A stretch of DNA of 64,000 nt from Diphasiastrum complanatum (Eukaryota; Streptophyta; Lycopodiopsida; Lycopodiales; Lycopodiaceae), in contig CM055106.1 of assembly GCA_029204225.1 (NCBI GenBank), forward strand, positions 18,488,149-18,552,148, in the 5' to 3' direction. Made by a program: the position numbers and the translations under genes. The notes under the pieces are model-generated. The model worked only from the letters and a program-made list of their open reading frames with translations, ran no database searches and was not told the origin of the DNA. This document shows, piece by piece, positions 10,601 to 22,600 of this stretch (positions within the stretch are counted from its first letter, which is position 1; every line of letters starts with the position of its first letter).

Positions 10601-13600
10601 ATACTGGTACCGCGGTACCATATCGGTCCCGCGGTGTTTGCGAAAATAACACGGGAAAAAAATTTATAATTTTTTTTTATTTTTTATTATGGTACCGTCC
10701 TGGTACCGTGGATCTGAGGGCGGTACCGTACTGGCGGTACCGACAGTGCCATAATGGTGGTACCACAGGGAACTTTGTACTGTACAAACCTTTAGGAACT
10801 AATATGTTCTATATACAAACCATAGGTCCCGCGGTACTGGGTACCGCGGATCCCGGTACCGCGGGACCATGATGGTACCGCGGTACCACAATATAATATT
10901 ATATTTATTATTTAATATTTTTTTAAATTTTTTTTTACCTAAACCTACCCGCCCCCCTCGCATTTCCTCTGAAATTTTTTTGCGCCCTCTCCGCCCTGCC
11001 ATCGCTGCTGGTTTTTCTTGCCTGCCTTTGATTCCTTGCGTCGCCCATCGTCCACGCAACGCCCTGCCTTGCATCTGATTTCCTTTGCCCTGCATTCGCC
11101 CATTTTCAGCGTCTCTCCAACAGTGAACCATGCTGTTTTTTTTCCAGCAATCCATCCCTCATTTCATCTGCAATGGTGCAATCCGACCTTTCCGGTCTGT
11201 GGGACGAGGTAGACATTGTCAGGCGGGTTGCCGACAAGGCCAACAAGACCGGTCAGAAGATCGTGCGCTGCCGATATTGTCTCGTCGAGTTTGCTGCATC
11301 CCTCACTCGCCTTAAAGGCCATCTGCTCGGTGCACGCGCCAAAAATGGTGCCACCTTGAATGCTGCCCCTTGTGGCAGCATGACCGTCCTCGACAGGCAG
11401 CGACTACTGGACACCTACGGGCCGCGGCTCGTGGCAGGGGAGAACACCATTTCGGAGGGCGTTCTCCGATTTTGCACCGCTCCTTATGTGACTAACCCAG
11501 AGTTGCTGCCTGCTTGGCTGGCACGCACGAGGAGAGGGAGTACATCCTCCTCCGGTCCCTTTGCCCCTCAGACAGTTCTGCCTCACGCACCCCCATCTGC
11601 TCGGATTCCGGTGGATCCCGTCCCATCACGTCCGACAGTTGCCACTACGGTTCCACCACCACCCACTATTGCTCGCACTCCACCAGTCTACGACTTTCTC
11701 ATGGACTCTCCGCCACCCGAGCAGGACCAGGATGGTACTGGGCGGGCCTTCGAGGATGTGGAAGAGATCCCTTCTTCCTTCCCTTCCCATCCGGATGACC
11801 TCCTCAGCCAGCAGTTTTCGTACCCCATGCCAGATGTTGCCCCTCCACCAGTGCACCCCACCTATGCTGCTGCACCCATCCCTGCCAGTTCATCCCACTC
11901 TCCCCATTCCACGTCTACAGCCGATGCATCCACCAGCGCCCAGCCTGTCGCGTCATCGTCCATTCCCGTCACGGTTGGTGCACCGTGCTGGAGGTCCACC
12001 AACCGTCGCCCACCAGGGAGAGCCCTCGTGCAGCAGACCATTCGCGGCGCGCATCAGCCGCACATGGACAGAGAGGCCACACAGGCCGTGGCCAGTCTGG
12101 TTTACGAGCTGAACCTGCCCTTTGCCATCACCGACTCTGAGCCCTTCAGAAGGGCCTTCCGCCTTGCACAGTCTGTTAGCCCTAGCTGGAGAGTCCCTAG
12201 TTCAGAGGTTGTCCGCACACACATGCTGAGGGATAGGGTCGAGTCCTTGTCTAGAGAGATGGAGCCTCTGCGTCGGCACTGGGCCACTTACGGTTGCAGC
12301 ATCATGTCTGATGGCTGGACTGATGTCAGGAGGAGGCCGATCCTCAACATACTGGTCTCCAGCTGCATGGGCACACAGTTTTTGAGGGCAGTGGATTGCA
12401 GCAGGGGGGGAAGAGTCATATCTGCAGAGTTCATGTTTGATGTCATCAGGTCTTCCATCCTAGCCATAGGCCCACAGCATGTCGTCACGGTGGTGACGGA
12501 CAATGCCACGAACTGCATTCAGATGGGTGTACTGCTAGAGGCCGAGTTCCCTCATATTGTTCATACCCCCTGTGCAGCCCACGGCATAGACCTTCTGATG
12601 GGGGACATTGGAGCACTTCCCTGGGTTAGAGCCATCGTCCGGGAGGCCCTCTTCTTGGTGACTTTTGTCACCAGAAAGAGGCGTGTTCTTGCCATGTTCC
12701 GGGTGTTCAGCCATCTGGACCTCCGTAAGCCAGCCCCCACGCGCTTTGCATTCGACTTGGTGGTCATCGACCGTTTGATCAGGTGCAGGGCCCAGCTTCT
12801 ACAGATGGTTGCCAGTGATCTTTGGGGTGCCAGTACATTTCCACACACTGAGGATGGGGAGCACTTTTCTTCCACGGTGAGGGGAGACCAGTTCTGGAGG
12901 GATGCACAGACATTGTCAGGACTGCTTCGACCACTCTACATTGTGCTCCGCATGGCTGACAGCGAGGGGTCGACACTTGGACTGGTGTATGAGCTCATGG
13001 ACCGGATTGGACAGTTCCTGCAGCTGCCCATCTTGCAGCCAGAGAGGTAAGCGGTACAGTGTTGCAATTGACCTCTATCTTTTTAGTACTTGCTAGTTTG
13101 TTTTTCTGTCAGTGTTAAGCTTTTTCGTAATGCCCTAAACCACATGCCCCTCACCTGCAGGATGACAGAGCTGAAGTTCATATGGGAGACGCGGTGGAAC
13201 TACTTCCACAGGAGTATCCACAGCGTTGCACACATGCTGCATCCCCTCTTCCTCTCTCCGACACAGATCGCAGACAGAGAGCTCGAGGCCGATTGGCTTC
13301 AGTACATTCACAGGGTGGGTCCACACATAGGTTTGGATCCTATCAGGCTCATGGAGGAGCTCGCTGCATTTCGTTTCGGCATGGGCACATTCGGCCACCC
13401 GGCTGCCCAGGATCCAGAGAGGAGGCAGCTACCCATTACCTGTTGGACCATGTTTGGTAGCACATACCCATCTATACAGCGTCTTGCACTGCGTGTCCTT
13501 TCTCAGGTATGCATCTCATTTTATCCTCCATTTTTTGTGTTTTGTTGAAGTTTCACCTCTGCCACAATGTGCTGAAGTATTTCAATGCACGCACCACAGG

Positions 13601-16600
13601 ACTGTGCTGCCTCCGTGTGTGAGCGTAATTGGAGCACACGGGCACTGATTCACACGAGGAGAAGGAACCGCTTGTCAGTGAGTCAGTTGGAGCGGTTGGT
13701 GTTCTGTAGCACCAACGCATGTCTCGCCAGGAGGCTTCCGACCATTACGAGCGCATTGCAGGTGATAAGCTAACCTTTCATAGCATGTTGGTTGACTCCT
13801 GGTATGTTGGTTTCATTTCTTGATAGAGTTGTTTCTCTGACATGCCAATTTTAAACCTTGCAGATGAAGATATCCGATTTGGAGCGCCAGGTTGACTTGC
13901 CTACGGACAGCACCCATCCCATGCCTGCAGATGACCTGGGCACACAGTTGATGGCAGAGAGAGAGAGGGAGCTTGCCGAGATGAGAGAGAGAGAGCTTGG
14001 GCTTGAGCACAGAGAGCCCCCATTGTATGAGGCAGATGAGCCAGTGTCAGAGGATGAGCATGATGAGGATGAGCCCATTCGGGTTGTGTTTGCCAGACCA
14101 GAGAGGGATGAGGCAGATTATACAGGTGCAGGGCACACGCCACGGGCAGGGGTCACAGGTGCATCACGTGGCAGAGGTGGGACACATGGCACAGGTTATA
14201 CCGGCAGACAGGCAGGGCACACAGGGGGGGCCAGTGGCATACCTACCTATGTCGACATGATGGAGGAGGCTCTTGATAGAGGGCAGAGTGGTTTAGATGC
14301 CGGTCCCGCAGATGTTTGGATGCGTGCAGCACAGAGTCATGGCCGTTACTACGACAGCACACTAGAGGAGGCACCTGATGACTTTCATTGCACAGATTGG
14401 GAGGCCATGCAGGGTCTACAGGGTGCACATGATGAGGCACGGGATGAGGCTTGGGTTGATTCAGGGGTTGGTGCATAGGATGATTCAGAGGTTGGTGCAC
14501 AGGATGATTTAGAGGCTGGTGCACAGGATGAGTCCCAGAGCCCAGAGCATTTATATTCGGATGCCCAGCTGGCCGACTTGGTTGCCACATTGGATTCAGA
14601 GGCCCAGCAGATGCCGAGTGTCAGGGCGCCCCCATCATCTCTTGCCAGCATGCCACACACAGAGTCCCAGCCAGAGCAGCCGCATGAGGTCCCTACAGTT
14701 CCTCCAGCTCCTCAGAGGGTGTATGTGCGTCGCACAGCTCCTCCAGTGCCACCGGTGCCATTTAGGCCTACAGCCCCTCCATCGCCGTCCACTTCTGCAG
14801 CACCAGGTCTCCATGGCAGGCCACCATCTGTGCCCAGGTTTTCTCTTGCAGCGCCCACATCCACAGTGGCTCCTCCAGTGGCAGCACCCACGTCACATCC
14901 TCCTCCTTTGGCAGCACCCAGGATGTACCAGTACCGGCCACCACAGCGCCCCTTTCAGTACATATCGCCACTGTACTCGCCTCCTGCACAGCCAGTTCCT
15001 CCACCTGCAGCAGCTCCACGGGCACACTCCACGAGCTCATCCTCCTCGCTCAGTTGCACAGGGAGTTCCCTCTTTTGCTTCCCTATCCCAGCCGGCCTCA
15101 GCTTGGGCCCAGCCTAGCCAGCCAGGTGATTTGCATGGGGGTGACGAGGCATTGACAGCTCCTCTTGTCCGCAAGAGACCAGGCAGGCCCAAGGGTGCAC
15201 CGAACAAGAAAGGCAAGGCACAGAAACTGCCAGGGAGGAGAGGACGACCACGCAGGGCTCCAGGTACAGGTAGAGGTGCGGTATCACAGCCAGTTGGAGC
15301 AGGTGTTGTTGGTTTGGCCTGCTTGGGGGCTGATGCGGAGGCTGATTGGGAGGATGAGGATGACAAGTCTTCCCCCTCGGATACACAGCCCATGCAAGTT
15401 CTAGACAGGCAGAGATATCGGCTGCGAGAGTCAGCTCGGGGCCCTGAGTTGTCTCCAGAGCATTCGTTTGAGTCAGAGCCAGAGCATTGATTGTGGCTCT
15501 GTTGTTTTAGTTTCAGTAGTTTGTCTCTAGCAGACGGTCTACCATTGTACTTAGATGATTTTTCACATTATATACAGTGTTTGGCCTACATTATTTGTTG
15601 CACATTGTGCGTATGTCGCTCTGTACATGTGATGCTTTATTTTATGTTGAAGAATTCTATGTGCGTGTCTGAATCCTATTTTCATTTAATTTCGTTTGAA
15701 GTGAATGCTAGCTTCACATATATGCACCTACATCATGAGCACAACAATCACCCCTACACCCCAAACGACATTTCATAAACACATGTAATACATCTGCATT
15801 TAAAAAAATTACAGACATTGCATCTTACATGACCAGGCTCGCGTTGCACAAAAAACAACTATGTATATATTCAACCGTTGTATCAGGATAACATCACATA
15901 TACTATCATTTTTTTAAGCAGCCATCTAGTTATTTGCTGCACCATAAACTGCCGAAAACTACATAGCAACAGTCCGCCACATACGGGTGGACCTCATCTA
16001 TTCTAAACATCCCTCACTGATCCTCCACCAACTCCTCGCCCTCGTCTGGTGCATTGTTTTGTCACTCTTGCTCTGCCTCCCGGTTAGCCCGAGTTGCCTC
16101 CTGGTTAGCCCGACGTCTGGCCGCCCTTTCTCTGACCATGATGAGCTGCCGTCGTGTGAAATTCATTCTGATCTGCTCATCCAGATCCAGCTCGACAGCG
16201 GGGACAGGATCCACAGCGGGGGCGGGTGGCTCCGGTTCCGGATTTCTCTTTCGAGTCTGTCGCAGCATCTCTCGGATATCTGCCTCTTGCTTCCGATGCC
16301 TCTCGTTGTGCCTTCGGATATCTTCTTCAAGCTTTCTCCTGGCTTCGCCCTCGGGCTTCGGTGGTATGCGCTCAGCCATCTCGATCGACCTTCTCCTCAC
16401 AGCACCCTGATCCTTGAACACCCTCTCACAACACCCTGGCTCTCAAACAGCCTCTCACAGCCTGTCACCGGCTCTCGTTTGCTCTCTCACTGTCTATCAC
16501 TAGCCCTCTCACAGCCTCTGAAAATGCCGACCACAATGGCATTGTGAGTGCCTATTTATCCCCACAGCCTGATCGGCCATGTGGATCCCCATCATCCCTC

Positions 16601-19600
16601 CATGTGCCTCTGTACCTGCCCCCATATGATGCTCCCCCCTGTGTTGGTCTCCCATTGGGCCCATGGTCTGCTCACCCACAATGCCCATGTGCCTCTGTAC
16701 TTGCCCCCATGTGATGCTACCCCCCTGTGTTGGTCTCCCATTGGCCCCTCGGTCTGCTCACTCGCAGTGCCCATGTGCCACTGCAACAGTCCCCTGCATC
16801 ATGTACTGTACCCTCTTTTTTTACACCCAGAACCCCCTTTTTTTACTTTTTTTTGTCCTTTTTTGGTAGTTAATATGCAAAAAAAAATTACTAAAAATAT
16901 ATTAAAAAATAAAAAAAATATATTAAAAATGGTACCGCCCTGGTACCGCGGATCCCAGGGCGGTACCGTACCGGCGGTACCATACCAGCGGTACCAGAGG
17001 GTACTATGATACAAACTATGATGCTCAAGTTTCAGGAAAAAGTAAAGATTTTGTATTTCTTCTTAAAGATGTGCCCTAGCATATTATGTATCATGTTATG
17101 TGCTCGCTTGTGCAACCTTTGCCTAGTATCTACTCAAGATTGACTTTTAGGATAAATTTGTTTAAGGAGTTTGTTGCTGTAAAGCGGCGTCAACTTGGAA
17201 AGTATGGTCATTCAATCAAAAGTCTTTGTTTTATGGCGGTAAGTTCATCTTTCCTTATTCATTTATATCTTGGATAATCTAGTCTCTGGTCTTTGCATTC
17301 TTTGATTCAAATTTGTCTTTAATCTTTGAACTTCAAAGTATAAGTGATGAGTCTAACTGTTCTTTGTTCAGTGTAAAGCTACGAGTTATTTTAATTTTGG
17401 TTGAGGGAAAGTGAGGAGCCTAATTCGTGAAACTTTGACAAATTGATTCAAATGCATTGTAGATGCTAGATATAGTAGATTCTGAAAGCTGCATTATGAT
17501 ATTCCCATCACGATAGTACAAGCTTAAGTAGAAACTGCTCCCAACTCTCTTTCTCTTGCCACTATCCAAGAGTGATGTATGCTAAGCATGTAGAATGCCA
17601 ACTTGTAAATGAAGCATAGATGCAGCAATGCAACATCGGAGGATAATTGACAAAGCATATAGAAGATTGGCAGTAGAAAAACAATCATCAGAGCCCTCTG
17701 CCACAATCATATACAATCTTGGATCTTCATCATCATTCTCAATTAAATATAGTGTCGCTAATAATGGCAACTCTCAGTGTTATCCTCAATGAGCACAAGC
17801 TCTTAGCCCAAAATTCAGTATTCTGTAGAGATAAGGGTCTAATATATTGATGAATGAAAGCTGGCTTTGTGAGAAACTCAGTCAATTGGAGCATTGATAC
17901 GGTGACACCCATTCCTAAGGATTTTCCTTAGGAATGAGTACAGTACTATTCTTTAGGAACTGTTCCTGATTTTCTAAGATCAACGGATTAGGAACTATAT
18001 CACCGTTCCGGCATTCATGTGTGATTTCAGCTGGCTACCCGTTGATCTGGCAACCTGCTGATCTGAAATCGTTCATTGGCATCTGAAATCCGTTGATCCC
18101 GTTGATCTGGCAACCTGCTGATCTGAAATTTGTAAGAAAAACCGTTCTAGCAATCACATCTGGCAAACAGACCTGATCCTGCTTATCTGAAAGCATGCAT
18201 TGGCATCTGAAATCCGTTGATCTGGCAACCTGTTGATCTGAAATCTGTAAGAAAAAATGTTCTGGCATTCGCATCTAGCAAACAAAACCTTAGGTTCCAT
18301 AGGAACGGTACGGAGTCGTTCCTAGGAACGGTTTTGTTCTGTTCCGTGGAACTATGAATTGGGGTAAGCTCTTTAAAGTCTATTAGTCTATCCATTTACC
18401 ATATGATGTGTTAGAATGAGTGATCCACTAGATTACATAACCTAGGATTCACCTCCTTATGCTCTAGCGTGGGTGCTATTTAATATTTAATATTTTTTAA
18501 ATTTTTTTCTTACCTAAACCTACCCGCCCCCCTCGCATTTCATCAGAAATTTTTTTGCGCCCTCCTCCGCCCTACCATCGCTACTGTTTCCGCTTGCCTG
18601 CCTTCGATTCCTTGCGTTGCCCTTCGCCCACGCAATGCCCTACCTTGCATTTGACTTGCTTCGCCCTGCCTTCGCCCATTTTCAGCGTCTCTCACACAGT
18701 GTACCCTGCTGTTTTTTTTCCAGCGTTCCATCCTTGCAGCTTTAGCTTCATCAGCATTTTGTCCCTAGTTTTCTCCATCACGGTGCAATCCGACCTTTCC
18801 GGTCTATGGGACGAGGTAGACATTGTCAGGCGGGTTGGCGACAAGTCCAACAAGACCGGACAGAAGATCGTGCGTTGTCGATACTGTCTCGTCGAATTTG
18901 TTGCATCTCTCACTCGCCTTAAAGGCCATCTACTAGGTGCACACGCCAAAAATGGTGCCACCTTGAATGCTGCCCCTTGTGGCAGCATGACCGTCCCCGA
19001 CAGGCAACAACTACTGGACACCTACGGGCCGCGGCTCGTGGCGGGGGAGAACACCATTTCAAAGGGCATTCTCCGATTTTGCACCGCTCCTTATGTGGCT
19101 GACCCAGAGTTGCTGCCTGCTTGGCTGGCACGCACAAGGAGAGGGAGTGCATCCTCGTCCAGTCCCTTTGCCCCTCATCCCCCTCAGACAGTTCCGCCTC
19201 ACGCACCCCTATCTGCTCAGAATCCGGTCCACGTCCTGTTGCTCGCACGCCCCCGGTTTACGACTTTCTCATGGACTCTCCGCCACCCGAGCAGGCCCAG
19301 GATGCTACTGCTGAGGCCTTCGAGGATGTGGAAGAAATCTCTTCTTCCTTCCCTTCCCATCCGGATGACCTCCTCGGCCAGCAGTTTTCGTACCCCATGC
19401 CAGATGTTGCCCCTCCACCAGTGCACCCCACCTATGCTGCTGGACCCATCCCTGCCAGTGCATCCCACTCTCCCCATTCCACGTCTACAGCCGATGCATC
19501 CACCAGTGCCCAGCCTGTCGCGTCATCGTCCATTCCCGTCACAGTTGGTGCACCGTGCTGGAGGTCCACCACCCGTCGCCCACCAGGTAGAGCCCTTGTG

Positions 19601-22600
19601 CAGCAGACCATTCGTGGCGCGCATCAGCCGCACATGGACAGAGAGGCCACACAGGCCGTGGCCAGTTTGATTTACGAGCTGAACCTACCTTTTGCCATCA
19701 CCGATTCTGAGCCCTTCAGAAGGGCATTCCGCCTTGCACAGTGTGTCAGCTCTAGCTGGAGAGTCGCTGGTTCGGAGGTTGTCCGCACACACATGCTGAG
19801 AGATAGGGTTGAGTCCTTGTCTAGAGAGATGGAGCCTCTACGCCGCCACTGGGCCACATATGGATGTAGCATCATGTCCGATGGCTGGACTGATGTCAGG
19901 AGGAGGCCGATCCTCAACATCTTGGTCTCCAGCTGCATGGGTACACAATTTTTGAGAGTCGTGGATGTAGTGGGGGGGGGAGAGTCATATCTGCAGATTT
20001 CATGTACGGTGTCATTAGGTCTTCCATACTGTCCATAGGCCCCCAGCATGTCGTTACGGTGGTGACGGACAATGCCACCAATTGTGTTCAAATGGGTGTC
20101 CTACTAGAGGCCGAGTTCCCTCACATCGTCCATACCCCCTGTGCGGCACACGGCATAGACCTTCTCATTGGGGACATAGGTGCACTTCCCTGGGTTAGAG
20201 CCATCGTCCGTGAGGCCCTCTTCCTAGTGACTTTTGTCACCAAAAAGAGGCGTGTTCTTGCCATGTTCCGGGTGTTCAGCCATCTGGACCTCCGTAAGCC
20301 AGCCCCCACACGCTTTGCATTTGACTTGGTGGTCATCGATCGTCTGATCAGGTGTAGGGCGCAGCTTCTACAGATGGTTGCCAGTGATCTTTGGCGTGCC
20401 AGTACGTTTCAGCACACTGAGGATGGGGAGCACTTTTCTTCCACGGTGAGGGAAGACCAGTTCTGGAGGGATGCACAGACATTGTCAGGACTGCTTCGAC
20501 CACTCTACATTGTGCTCCGCATGGCTGACAGCGAGGGGTCAACACTTGGACTTGTATATGAGCTCATGGACCGGATTGGACAGTTCCTGCAGCTGCCCAT
20601 CTTGCAGCCAGAGAGGTAAGCAGTATAGTAATGTAATTGGCCTTTACCTTTTTAGTAATTGCTAGTTTGTTTTTCTGTCAGTGTTAAGTTTTTTCGTAAT
20701 GCCCTAAACCACATGCCTCTCACCTGCAAGATGACAGAGCTGAAGTTCATATGGGAGACGCGGTGGAACTACTTCCACAGGAGTATCCACAACGTTGCAC
20801 ACATGCTGCATCCCCTCTTCCTCTCTCCGACACAGATCGCAGACAGGGAGCTCGAGGCCGATTGGCTTCAGTACATTCACAGGGTGGGTCCACACATAGG
20901 TTTGGATCCTATCAGGCTCATGGAGGAGCTCGCTGCATTTCGTTTCGGCATGGGCACGTTCGGCCACCCGGCTGCTCAAGATCCAGAGAGGAGGCAGCTT
21001 CCCATTACCAGGTGGACCATGTTTGGTAGCACCTATCCATCCATACAGCGTCTTGCACTGCGTGCCCTTTCTCAGGTATGCATCTCATTTCATCCTCCAT
21101 TGCTGTGTTTCGTTGACCTTCCACCCGTGCACATGTGCTAAAGCATTTCATTGCACGTACCACAGGACCCTCTCACAGCACCCTGGCTCTCAAACAACGT
21201 GTCACCGGCTCTCGCTTGCTCTCTCACTGTCTATCACTAGCTCTCTCACAGCCTCTGAAAATGCCGACCACAATGGCATTGTGAGTGCCTATTTATCCCC
21301 ACAGCCTGATCGGCCATGTGGATCCCCATGATCCATCCATGTGCCTCTGTACCTGCCCCCATGTGATGCTCCCCCGCTGTGTTGGTCTCCCATTGGCCCC
21401 ATGGTCTGCTCACCCACAGTGCCCATGTGCCTCTGTACTTGCCCCCATGTGATGCTCCCCCCCTATGTTGGTCTCTCATTGGCCCCATGGTCTGCTCACC
21501 CACAGTGCCCATGTGCCACTGCACCAGTCCCCTGCACCATGTACTGTACCCTTTTTTTTTACAGCCAAGCGATTCACGAATTGCAAAAGCAGCGAATCGC
21601 GATTCACTGCAATTATACTAATTGCACTCCATGTTCCAGGATTTTCTCTTGGAATGCAACGAAATGCTATTCGATTTTTTTAAATGGGTGTCAAGTTACA
21701 GGTTTTTACATGGGGAATTCAACAATAATTTTTGCAAAAACAATTATGCGCCATAGGATCCTATTTTGCTAGATATTATGCACTGTACAAGTCACTATAT
21801 GGCCTATTGTAGAGTTTAGGGTTTAGGCCAAAAATGGGAAGCAGAGCGCTAATTTTTGGACACACATGAGGAACAAGTATCTATCAAGGGTACGCAAGCA
21901 CAATTGTTTCACTAGTTTGCAGCCTTTGGTTTCCTAATGTTTCAAATGCTATAAATGTGCTATGGGATCATTGTGGTGGGGTACGTTCATATCCAGAGCA
22001 GTTGCATCTTGTTGTACCGAGGATCCAAGTCATCAGGCACACATATCTAGACGAGGTATGTTTAGAGCCGACTATCCATGTTGATAGCTGTTATGCATTT
22101 GTGCCAACTCATGTTGTTGATTGGCCTTCATGGATCCTATAGGACCCTTTTGTTGGCCAGATACTATGCATTGTATAGGCCACTATATGGCCTATTGTAG
22201 GGTTTAGGGTTTAGGCTAGAAATGGGAAGCAAAGCCGGCCTTTTTATACTACTTGTAAGAAACCAAGAAAGCCACATGAAACCCAACCAAAGGATGCTAA
22301 AAGAGTCATCGGGATCAACAAACCCCACATTCTCACCTATGTCCATCTCTATTTCACCAATGATCATTCAGGGCCGCCTCATCATCATCATCAAATCCTT
22401 CTTGATCTCCCTCATCAGCCTCACCCCCACCCACCCTCCTCTCCTGCATCCTTTATTGGCCCTGGACATGGACCTAGTGATCCCGCGTTGACTCCTATCA
22501 TGATGTGCCAACTCCCAATGATACTCTGAAAGGATCTCTCTCATCATCAGCCACAGCCTCTGTGTGCATGGCCTGCTCCAATGTCTATGGATCTAAGGCC

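Larger units (their letters stand above)
10821..17008 (+). mobile_element. complete hAT DNA transposon (6.2 kb)
   Basis: The element is bounded by a perfect 8-bp target duplication ATACAAAC (10813-10820 and 17009-17016), the size expected for hAT. The ends are CATAGGTCCCGCGGTAC on the left and, read inward on the other strand, CATAGTACCCTCTGGTAC. Both ends carry many GGTACCG(C/G) motifs that probably bind the transposase. Inside are a spliced transposase gene on + and a short ORF on -. It sits in GNAT intron 3, in the same direction as the gene, and ends 158 bp before exon 4. Confidence 0.92.
5299..17166 (+). other. GNAT intron 3 (about 11.9 kb)
   Basis: The donor follows GAAGAG at 5298 and the acceptor is TTTAAG before 17167; both sides are phase 0. 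The intron contains the second GTTCCGG element, a gypsy remnant, a small hAT derivative and a complete 6.2-kb hAT. The parts 5300-6617 and 7231-7900 hold nothing recognisable. The reading frame at 5548-5805 has no support as a gene. Confidence 0.75.

Noticed and set aside
11561-12112. 183-residue frame inside the hAT transposase
   Set aside because: An alternative frame of the Pro/Ser-rich linker of the transposase; no independent support.
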